A DNA stretch of 11,906 nucleotides from Aestuariivirga sp. (GTDB lineage: Bacteria > Pseudomonadota > Alphaproteobacteria > Rhizobiales > Aestuariivirgaceae): contig JADCDC010000253.1 in NCBI GenBank assembly GCA_020252385.1, positions 1-11,906 of the forward strand, read 5' to 3'. Below the pieces are notes generated by a model. The model was not told where the DNA came from and made no database searches. It worked only from the letters and a program-made list of their open reading frames with translations. Shown one piece after another: positions 6,339-11,906 of this stretch. Positions within the stretch are counted from its first letter, which is position 1. The number at the start of each line of letters is the position of its first letter. The position numbers and the translations under genes are program-made.

Positions 6339-7673
6339 TCAGGTTGGTTCAACACCAAGAAACAGGTCTGGCGACGTAAGGAACCCCGGCTTGTACCTTG
6401 CCCTGAACTCATGATCGATGAAGTCATCGGTCACATGGGCGTACATTCGCAGGGTGGTTTCGATGTTGGCGTGACCAAGCTGTCTCGCAACCACGATCAC
6501 TGGTGTGTTTGCGCGCAGCAGCAGCGATGCATAGGTATGGCGGAGACAGTGGAACACGAAGCTCTTGGGCAGGCCAATCTTCCCGGCCATCCTCTTGAAG
6601 TGTTCTGCCACGTAACCCGTCGTCCACGGCCAGTCGAGGTTTCGACGGATGAGCGGACTGTCGTTGTTCCTGCCTTCCGCAAGCGCCCTGAAGAAATAGT
6701 ATCCCTCCTCGGGCAGGGCGATGGTCCGCCCCTTGTAGCATTTGACCGGGCGGACATAGATCGCCATGCGGGTCGGGTCGATGTCGCCCACCCGCATGAC
6801 GAACAGTTCGCCGAGGCGGCAGCCCGTGTAGAGCGCCCCGAGGATCAGGCGCCGGAACTCGGGCGTTGCAAGGTCGACAAGGCGCTTGGCCTGCTCCCAG
6901 GTGAGGATGTCGCTCCGGGCCCGGTTCACCTTCCGGAAGATCTTCACGTTCCGCCAGGCGGCATTCGTGGCGATCTTTCCATCTCCGAAACCCATGTTGA
7001 GGGCCGACCGCAGGTCGGTGAACGTGTTGTTGGCGGTGATCCGGCGCTTGCGGCGAACCTCCGGGTCGAGCGTCCGCGGATCAACCTGGGTCAGCCTTGT
7101 TCCGCCGGCCCTGTGCAGGATCGAGCCCTCGACATGAAGGAGGAGAGACCGGCAATGCTGGGGCGTGAGATCGTCGCAGCGGATGTTGCCAAGAAGCGGG
7201 ACCGTATAGACGTTTGCGCGGGAAACGGCCGCGTAGAAGCTCTGCTTCGCGCCGAAGTCGCTCTTCCACTGGCAGTAATCGCGCATGGCATGGGCCACCG
7301 TGTAGTCATCGCCAATCGGACAGACATTTAGGTGCGATTGCCAGCCGCCCGGTCGTTCTTCCGCCCGGATGTCCAGGAACTCCGGGGACTTGAACCACTG
7401 GAGCGCTCGCTGCCTTGCCTGCTCGAAGGTCAGGACCTTCCGACCGTCGGCCCGCTTCCCGTCGTCGGCAAGACCCATGACCCGCTCGCGGTAGAAGCAG
7501 CCCGTGGTGACTCTCAGCCTTGCCACCCAGCGGCCGCCGCACTTGGGAGTCCGCCGGTAGCCGAAGCATCGGCCTGATGCTATCACGAGGTAGTAAACCT
7601 CCCACTTGGGCGGAATGGTCTTCCGGAAGTGCCGGTCCGCAAGTTCATGTTCCGTGTAGCGGTGGGTGAACAT
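6339..7673 (-). CDS. Tyrosine recombinase/phage-type integrase
   Basis: The 444-aa protein is complete. Residues about 125-230 look like the SAM-like core-binding domain, and about 255-425 the catalytic domain. The active-site set is visible: Arg286 (TGCRLGEL), a lysine at 311 or 314 (KCYKGRT), His375 and Arg378 (HCLRHTYAS), His401 (LGHANIETT) and nucleophile Tyr411 (RMYAH). Such enzymes cut and rejoin DNA at att sites to integrate or excise an element. The start has AGGAGG 6 nt upstream. The first 29 bases of the gene overlap the 3' end of a small upstream gene. No tRNA gene is visible in the window as a target. With all catalytic residues present I expect it to be active. Confidence 0.95.
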   Translation of the reverse strand: MFTHRYTEHELADRHFRKTIPPKWEVYYLVIASGRCFGYRRTPKCGGRWVARLRVTTGCFYRERVMGLADDGKRADGRKVLTFEQARQRALQWFKSPEFLDIRAEERPGGWQSHLNVCPIGDDYTVAHAMRDYCQWKSDFGAKQSFYAAVSRANVYTVPLLGNIRCDDLTPQHCRSLLLHVEGSILHRAGGTRLTQVDPRTLDPEVRRKRRITANNTFTDLRSALNMGFGDGKIATNAAWRNVKIFRKVNRARSDILTWEQAKRLVDLATPEFRRLILGALYTGCRLGELFVMRVGDIDPTRMAIYVRPVKCYKGRTIALPEEGYYFFRALAEGRNNDSPLIRRNLDWPWTTGYVAEHFKRMAGKIGLPKSFVFHCLRHTYASLLLRANTPVIVVARQLGHANIETTLRMYAHVTDDFIDHEFRARYKPGFLTSPDLFLGVEPT

Positions 7674-7875
7674 CTACGTCCTCCTGGCCTGACGTCGCAA
7701 CCTGACAAACACACCGGTAGCCGTCGCGGGCCGCCATGTCCGTGACAAGTGCCACAAGCGCGTCCCTGGCGCTTCGAGGCGCGGACGGCTGCAGGATGAG
7801 GGCGACCTGATGGGGATCGATAGTTCTCGGCGCCAGGAGCCTGTCGAGAAGCTCTTCCGCGGCAGGGTCATTCAT
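7645..7875 (-). CDS. Small hypothetical protein overlapping the integrase start
   Basis: This is 76 aa from the ATG at 7875, which has GGGGAG 7 nt upstream; a GTG start at 7905 would add ten residues but lacks such a site. The protein matches nothing I recognise. Residues 1-60 are largely helical, with a leucine- and alanine-rich make-up (AAEELLDRLL, ARDALVALVTDM), followed by a short tail with two cysteines (CVC). It is translated in a different frame from the integrase, and the two overlap by 29 bp, so they are almost certainly cotranscribed. Small genes beside integrases are often recombination directionality factors, but I see no MerR/AlpA-type helix-turn-helix, so that is only a possibility. 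Confidence 0.6.
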   Translation of the reverse strand: MNDPAAEELLDRLLAPRTIDPHQVALILQPSAPRSARDALVALVTDMAARDGYRCVCQVATSGQEDVDVHPPLHGT

Positions 7876-8109
7876 GGCGTCGCTCCCCGGGTGGCGTTGG
7901 ATCACCAGCGGGCAAAGAAGCTAACACTACACGTTCGCGTTCGCCTCCGCAGGAATACCTAGACGGGAGGATGTTACGGCGCTGTGTGATGTTCCCGGAA
8001 CACGCCCTGGCAGCATGGCAGCGGCTGACGTGCCACCGACCATGCCTGTACCCCCCAACTCATGGGATTCCTCGCGGCATGGCTCTGCCCAGAGGGGCTC
8101 CGGGTCCGG
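7876..8109. other. Intergenic region between serine recombinase 3' end and integrase operon
   Basis: No gene is supported here. The region should contain the promoter of the 76-aa/integrase operon on the minus strand, but I cannot pick a clear -35/-10 pair. It holds a perfect palindrome at 7990-8002. It is also the junction between the two recombinase modules, so it could mark the border between two stacked elements. Confidence 0.4.
7990..8002. promoter_or_regulatory. Palindrome TGTTCC-C-GGAACA upstream of the integrase operon
   Basis: Perfect 6-bp arms flank one central base, 115 bp before the start of the small gene that leads the integrase operon. It shares the GTTCC/GGAAC core with the inverted repeat at 5465-5482. 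It could be an operator, for instance for the S24-like repressor, but there is no direct evidence. Confidence 0.3.
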
Positions 8110-9900
8110 TCAGGTATCGATTGGGCCCGTGTGGCTGTGTTGCGCATTCAGTTCCACTGCATTGCCGGCCAGGTGACCCGCTCGAGGATCGCCGTCGCCT
8201 TTATCCCCCAGAAGCAACCGGCGCTGCTCCGGCCAGGACATCGGCAAGGGACGGGCGCGGCGGAGACTGCCGATGGTCATCGACGCGGGCTGGCGTCCCT
8301 CGAGGATCATCTCGACGATGTCGGGAGCCAGGAAGGCCAGCCTGATCCGGTCGGTGATCAGGGGGGCACATACGCCCTCTTCCTCTGCCAGCTCCTGTAT
8401 GGTGTCGAACGCGCCGGACGAAAGGGCGTCGAACCAGCGGATGGCCCGGAGGATCTCCCGGACCATCCGATGATCCGGTCCCGCCGCCTCACTTGGGCCG
8501 TCGAAGACAAACCTCAGATCGTTCCCGCACCGCAGTGGATGGTTGTTGATCGTGATCACGACCGGCGCGGCGCCATAGGGCTGGGGACCATTCTGCGGAG
8601 AAATATCCAGCCGCTCGAAGAGCCAGCGGCGGTTCAGGAACAGGCGGAGGGTGACCTTGTTGAGCTCCACCCGGGTGAGCAGCTGGCGGATCAGTCCGGT
8701 GGGACTTGCCAGCTGGCGCTCCACCTCTGCCGCGAGTTCCTGGGCATTGCCAAGCGTTGCCCGGAGCCGTCGCACTGTCGGCACGGTCGACTCGAGCCAC
8801 TGCCTGTCACGGAGATGCTTCGCGAGGGTCTGGACGACCAGCTTCTCGACCGCCGGTGCCGAGAGCCTGAGGGGGCTGTCGGGGTTACTGACCGGCTTCT
8901 TGACCGGCGCTTTGGCGGCAAGGGAACGGGAGAAGTAGTAATTGTACTTCACGGACTTCCGGAGAGTGTGGCGCGTGTAGAGCGGTTCTCCGGCCATGTC
9001 GAAAATGATGCCCCGCAAGAGGGACGGGTAGGCCAGGGCCCGCTTCGCTTTCTCCCGGTCGGCCACCTGTCTGACAAGCTTCTGCACGCGGTCAAACTGG
9101 CGGGCATCGATGATAGGTTCATGGCGGCCGGTGAAGGATTGTCCATTTTGCCGGATCACGCCCTTGTACAACGGATTGGTCAGGATCTTGTGGAGCGGGT
9201 GCCAGGTGAGGTTCACGCCTCCATACGGCTGATCGCCCTTTCGGACCCGCCGCTTCGAGACGATCCCGGCCCTGACCAGGTCCTTCTGGAGTTCGGCCAT
9301 GGATTCGAGCTCGACAAACCGTCGGAAGATGTAGCGGACGGCGTCCGCCTCCGCTGGGTTCACCACCAGCTTCTTTGCGGGGGCATCATACCCCAGCGCG
9401 GGGTTTCCCCCCATCCAGATGCCCAGCCGGGTGGAGGCCGCCTTCTTGTCCCGGATGCGATCTCCGGCCATCTCGCGCTCGAACTGGGCGAAGGTGAGAA
9501 GGATGTTCAGTGTCAGCCGTCCCATCGACGAGGCCGTGTTGAACTGCTGGGTCACGGCCACAAAGGACGCATTGTGGCGGCTAAAGGTCTCGGATAGCCT
9601 GGCGAAGTCCCTCAAGGAGCGGGTCAAGCGGTCGATCTTGTAGATGACGACGATGTCGATTCCGCCCAACGCCATGTCCTCGAACAAATCGCGGAGAGCC
9701 GGACGGTCGAGGTTCCCGCCCGAATACCCGCCATCCTCGTAGACCCTCCTGGTCCTGACCCAGCCCTCGTGCTTCTGGCTCACGATATAGGCCGCACAGG
9801 CATCGCGCTGGGCCGCGAGCGAGTTGTAGTCCTGGATGAGACCCTCGTCGGAGGAGGTCCGGGTATAGATGGCGCAGCGGAGGGCCGGGACCTCAGCCAT
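8110..9900 (-). CDS. Large serine recombinase (resolvase/invertase type)
   Basis: The 596-aa protein starts with a resolvase catalytic domain (about 7-155). AIYTRTSSDEGL (10-21) carries the predicted nucleophile Ser16, and YKIDRLTRS (87-95) carries the conserved Asp90 and Arg91. A recombinase domain follows at about 165-300 (GNPALGYD, then TNPLYKGVIR), and then a long C-terminal region. The usual cysteine zinc-ribbon is not apparent; the corresponding stretch reads PLYTRHTLRKSVKYNYYFS, as in other alphaproteobacterial members. The tail FLAPDIVEMILEGRQP is typical of that subgroup. Such enzymes integrate or excise elements between short att sites. The start overlaps the end of the upstream DUF2924 gene by 8 bases. 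The protein looks complete and catalytically intact. Confidence 0.94.
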   Translation of the reverse strand: MAEVPALRCAIYTRTSSDEGLIQDYNSLAAQRDACAAYIVSQKHEGWVRTRRVYEDGGYSGGNLDRPALRDLFEDMALGGIDIVVIYKIDRLTRSLRDFARLSETFSRHNASFVAVTQQFNTASSMGRLTLNILLTFAQFEREMAGDRIRDKKAASTRLGIWMGGNPALGYDAPAKKLVVNPAEADAVRYIFRRFVELESMAELQKDLVRAGIVSKRRVRKGDQPYGGVNLTWHPLHKILTNPLYKGVIRQNGQSFTGRHEPIIDARQFDRVQKLVRQVADREKAKRALAYPSLLRGIIFDMAGEPLYTRHTLRKSVKYNYYFSRSLAAKAPVKKPVSNPDSPLRLSAPAVEKLVVQTLAKHLRDRQWLESTVPTVRRLRATLGNAQELAAEVERQLASPTGLIRQLLTRVELNKVTLRLFLNRRWLFERLDISPQNGPQPYGAAPVVITINNHPLRCGNDLRFVFDGPSEAAGPDHRMVREILRAIRWFDALSSGAFDTIQELAEEEGVCAPLITDRIRLAFLAPDIVEMILEGRQPASMTIGSLRRARPLPMSWPEQRRLLLGDKGDGDPRAGHLAGNAVELNAQHSHTGPIDT

Positions 9901-10342
9901 CGCCGACAGGCCGCCTGCGGTGCCAGAAGCCGAAGAACACCATGCCGCTCACCGTACGACCGGCGATCTTCCGGGCAACGGCCGTCAGCGAGCTGTAGAC
10001 CTGCCCTTCATGAACGAAGCGACCGTTCTCGATGGCCAGCACCTCGTGCATCGTTCCCTTGTACTCGCGCAGGAGCTTGGTCCCCGGCGCAATGCGCTGG
10101 GCATACCCATGACCGCTCTCCCCGCGCATCCGGGGCATCTCGGCGGCCTTCTTGCGGATTGCGTCGCAGCGCGCCGTAACGTCGTTCTCCAGTTCCTGCA
10201 CCCTGTAGGCGATGGCGAGCCGGAGGAGCTTGGCGCTCATCTTGTTCCCGATCTCACCGTGGTAGTGCAGGAACCACTGCTCCCTCAGCTGGACGATCTC
10301 CAGCAGCGGAAGGCGCTTCAGAAGCTTTTCGGCTTTCTCCAT
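9893..10342 (-). CDS. DUF2924 domain protein
   Basis: This 149-aa protein fits DUF2924. The C-terminal half shows the recognisable core: PGTKLLREYKGTMHEV (86-101), GQVYSSLTAVARKIAG (113-128) and SGMVFFGF (132-139). The N-terminal half (LPLLEIVQLREQWFLHY, 11-27) is helical. The function of the family is unknown, but its genes regularly lie directly upstream of large serine recombinases in alphaproteobacterial prophages and islands, as here with an 8-base overlap. A role in recombinase control or DNA binding is a reasonable inference. Two in-frame starts are not in competition: the ATG at 10342 has AGAGAG 2 nt upstream, and the N-terminus matches the family. Confidence 0.88.
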   Translation of the reverse strand: MEKAEKLLKRLPLLEIVQLREQWFLHYHGEIGNKMSAKLLRLAIAYRVQELENDVTARCDAIRKKAAEMPRMRGESGHGYAQRIAPGTKLLREYKGTMHEVLAIENGRFVHEGQVYSSLTAVARKIAGRTVSGMVFFGFWHRRRPVGDG

Positions 10343-10543
10343 CGCTCTCTTCTATAAGAAAACAGTCCTACTGTGAACAGAAAGGCTTAGAAAACTGTTG
10401 CCCTTTGATCAGACGAGAAGCTTACACGCGTACCACTGAAGACTTCCTCCGATAGATTCAAAGTCCTGCCCAGGAGATGAAGACGGACGCTGAAGAGGAA
10501 GCGGTTCACGAACGAGCAACATCAAACGCCAAGAGTCATGCGG
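10343..10543. other. Intergenic boundary between recombinase module and sugar-acid genes
   Basis: These 201 bp separate the DUF2924 gene start from the 3' end of the racemase-family gene, both on the minus strand. The stretch is richer in A and T than its surroundings near 10350-10410. It holds the promoter region for the DUF2924/recombinase pair and an ACAGT/ACTGT inverted repeat. It is the likely place for an element end (attR or attL), but I cannot identify a duplicated core. Confidence 0.45.
10363..10375. promoter_or_regulatory. Inverted repeat ACAGT-cct-ACTGT upstream of the DUF2924 gene
   Basis: Perfect 5-bp arms flank a 3-bp centre, 21 bp before the DUF2924 start. On the minus strand it falls between a weak -35 (CTGTTC) and a TTATAG -10 with 17-bp spacing, so a bound protein would block this promoter. 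The promoter itself is poor, so confidence is limited. Confidence 0.35.
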
Positions 10544-11749
10544 TCATCCTCCAGCCCAATAACTGTCCGGTGGAGGGCCATAGTCCAAGAGCGCGCAGGA
10601 ATAGACAGCAGTCTGGTCGAAAGGGTAGCGCTTCTCCATGTCGGGGGTGAGGATCAAGCCAAGCCCGGGGGCCGTGGGGCGAAGTAGGCGGCCTTTTTCA
10701 ATTCGCGCTTGGTTGCCCATCATCTCGCGCCCCAAAGGAAAATCGAGCATGGGAAATTCGACAAGCTTGCCGCCCGCGGCGAAAGCGGCGTGATAGCTTG
10801 CCATGATCGCAGCAGCGCCACCCCACGCATGTACGACGACATCGGCGCCCTTGGCTTTAGCTGCGGCAAAGACGTCCATCACCGCCTGGATGCCGCCCAT
10901 GACCGAAGCATCCGGCTGCACAAAGTCGTAGACGTCGTTGTTGATCCGTTCAATCATCTCCTTTGGCGTGGTGATGATCTCGCCGCCGCAGACCGGAACG
11001 TCGATCAAGCTTCGCAGTTCGCGGAAGCCCTCGGGGGCATCGGGACCAATTGCCTCCTCAACGAAGATCATTCGACGGTCAGTGCGGGCATGAACAGCTC
11101 GGACATAGGCTACAACATCTGAAACTGCCTGTGGCGGATCGGCGAGGTTCTGGCACATGTCTACGCCCACATCGATCCCACGTCGGCCAGCCTGATCCAG
11201 AACCCAGGCGGTACGCAGAATGTCGCCCTTGGTGGCGCGCATCTTGTAGATGGTGATCCCAAGGCCTTCTAGCAGGTCAAATTCACGCAGAAACTGTTCC
11301 TTGCGATCGCAGCAACCGCCCGAACCGTAGATCTGGATCTCGTCAGCCTTGGGACCATCAGATAGGAGATCATAAACAGGTTTGCCCAGAGATTTGCCCT
11401 TGGCGTCCTGCAGCGCGATCTCGAATGCGGCGATGACGTGGCGAGCCGCACCCTGCAGCGACCAGTAATCGCAAAGCGAACGCAGATTTCGAACGCGACC
11501 GGCTATGTCGAACCCGTCCTTGCCCAAGACCTGCGGAGTGCAGAGTTCAACGATGGACTGAAAGACCCTGGGTGCAAAGACGGCAAGATAGCCCTCGCCC
11601 AAGCCGGTCACACCATTGTCGAGCGTCACCTCGACCATGCCGATCGTACGCCTTGGTCCGTTGGGGAAGCACTCCTTGATTTCTGGGTCGTCCGCGTCGG
11701 CATAGGGTGATGACAACAGAATGCAGCGGATGTTGGCAATGCTTGGCAT
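10544..11749 (-). CDS. Mandelate racemase/muconate lactonizing enzyme family protein (enolase superfamily), probable sugar-acid dehydratase
   Basis: The 401-aa protein uses the ATG at 11749, with AGAGG 6 nt upstream; a longer frame to 11827 would overlap the preceding gene. It has the enolase-superfamily capping domain (about 1-130) and barrel. Putative Mg ligands are Asp197 (VGVDMCQN), Glu231 or Glu232 (FVEEAI) and Glu257 (CGGEII). Lys169 in YKMRAT is the base on the second barrel strand, in a KxR rather than KxK form. Asp280 (QPDAS) and His308 (VHAWGG) form the His-Asp dyad of the mandelate racemase subgroup. Most such enzymes dehydrate acid sugars. It is translationally coupled (TGATG) to an upstream 2-hydroxyacid dehydrogenase, which fits a sugar- or hydroxy-acid pathway. 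The exact substrate cannot be read from the sequence. It appears to be host DNA rather than island cargo. Confidence 0.88.
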   Translation of the reverse strand: MPSIANIRCILLSSPYADADDPEIKECFPNGPRRTIGMVEVTLDNGVTGLGEGYLAVFAPRVFQSIVELCTPQVLGKDGFDIAGRVRNLRSLCDYWSLQGAARHVIAAFEIALQDAKGKSLGKPVYDLLSDGPKADEIQIYGSGGCCDRKEQFLREFDLLEGLGITIYKMRATKGDILRTAWVLDQAGRRGIDVGVDMCQNLADPPQAVSDVVAYVRAVHARTDRRMIFVEEAIGPDAPEGFRELRSLIDVPVCGGEIITTPKEMIERINNDVYDFVQPDASVMGGIQAVMDVFAAAKAKGADVVVHAWGGAAAIMASYHAAFAAGGKLVEFPMLDFPLGREMMGNQARIEKGRLLRPTAPGLGLILTPDMEKRYPFDQTAVYSCALLDYGPPPDSYWAGG

Positions 11750-11906
11750 CAGTAACCTCTGGTAAAGTCGATGGCGCCGCGCAGTGGACGGCATTCGCGG
11801 AAACGGGCAAGATTGTCGAGGAACCAATCGACTTTGCGGTCGACCTCGTCCGCGGTTCCGCCACCGGAGTGCTGGGTCAGTATCGTGTTGGGAGTCGTCC
11901 AGAATG
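11749..11906 (-). CDS. D-isomer-specific 2-hydroxyacid dehydrogenase, C-terminal fragment (cut by window edge)
   Basis: Only the last 51 residues are inside the window, in the frame beginning FWTTPNTILTQHSGGGTADE. The block TPNTILTQHSGGGTADE, then DNLARFRECRPLRGAIDFTRGY, matches the end of NAD(P)-dependent D-2-hydroxyacid dehydrogenases, where the His of the TxH block (here TQH) is the catalytic acid/base. The family reduces 2-oxo acids or oxidises D-2-hydroxy acids. The stop TGA shares its A with the ATG of the racemase-family gene, so the two are an operon. The gene is intact as far as it can be seen; the rest lies beyond the right edge. Confidence 0.85.
   Translation of the reverse strand, partial: FWTTPNTILTQHSGGGTADEVDRKVDWFLDNLARFRECRPLRGAIDFTRGY

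Larger units (their letters stand above)
1..10400. mobile_element. Probable integrative element or stacked elements (approximate extent)
   Basis: A tyrosine recombinase, a large serine recombinase with DUF2924, a phage-type repressor, an orphan methyltransferase and DUF5681 lie together, followed by ordinary metabolic genes from 10,544. This points to integrated foreign DNA whose right end is near 10,340-10,540. The left end is outside the window. No att core repeat, structural phage gene or conjugation gene is seen, so element type and limits are open. Confidence 0.45.

Noticed and set aside
6411..7331. Plus-strand open frame (306 codons) opposite the integrase
   Set aside because: Antisense shadow; the integrase on the other strand has all catalytic residues.
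8062..9597. Long plus-strand open frame (511 codons) opposite the serine recombinase
   Set aside because: Antisense shadow of a well-supported recombinase; no recognisable domain.
314..10399. GAAAACTGT at 314-322 and 10391-10399 as possible att repeats flanking the element
   Set aside because: A 9-bp match is expected by chance in a window of this length, and the flanking bases do not extend it.
10477..10650. Small plus-strand frame starting ATGAAGACGGAC after CAGGAG
   Set aside because: It has a possible ribosome site, but most of it is antisense to the racemase-family gene and the protein has no recognisable features.
1..11906. CRISPR array, tRNA, rRNA or insertion sequence
   Set aside because: I found no regularly spaced long repeats, no tRNA-like T-arm pattern with a matching acceptor stem, no rRNA-like sequence and no transposase.

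Overview
The window is GC-rich DNA of alphaproteobacterial character. The clues are the serine recombinase paired with a DUF2924 protein, the ParB-methyltransferase plus DUF5681 pair, and general protein similarity; no rRNA, tRNA or marker gene is present to name the organism more closely. Positions 1 to about 10,340 look like accessory DNA of an integrative element or several stacked elements. From 10,544 to the right edge the window holds ordinary sugar-acid catabolism genes, which probably belong to the host chromosome.

Layout. (a) 1-368: non-coding leader with short direct and inverted repeats. (b) 369-3234, plus strand: an apparent three-gene operon of an unknown 224-aa protein with an AT-hook-like tail, a ParB-domain/beta-class DNA methyltransferase fusion, and a DUF5681 protein. 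No restriction endonuclease lies beside it. (c) 3264-5451, minus strand: an ADP-ribosylglycohydrolase (DraG/ARH type) whose stop overlaps the start of a dual-specificity-type phosphatase, followed 32 bp later by a phage-type HTH/S24-like repressor. (d) 5574-6215, plus strand: an NrtR-type protein (Nudix domain plus winged helix) divergent from the glycohydrolase. The shared 122-bp intergenic region holds a good minus-strand promoter and three near-perfect inverted repeats, two of which overlap promoter elements. (e) 6339-7875, minus strand: a small 76-aa protein overlapping a complete tyrosine recombinase. (f) 8110-10342, minus strand: a DUF2924 protein overlapping a large serine recombinase. 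(g) 10544-11906, minus strand: the C-terminal end of a D-2-hydroxyacid dehydrogenase whose stop overlaps the start of a mandelate racemase/enolase-superfamily enzyme.

How it may work together. The two recombinases, the 76-aa protein, DUF2924 and the S24-like repressor form the mobility and control backbone. The cargo is an orphan methylation cassette and an ADP-ribose-related cassette. In the latter, DraG would release ADP-ribose from a target, the Nudix regulator could sense or hydrolyse ADP-ribose-type nucleotides and control the divergent promoters, and the phosphatase would act on an unknown phosphorylated partner. This NrtR/DraG/phosphatase unit is the strongest candidate for an interesting, poorly described system here. 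Its function is inferred from domains, gene order and operator-like palindromes only.
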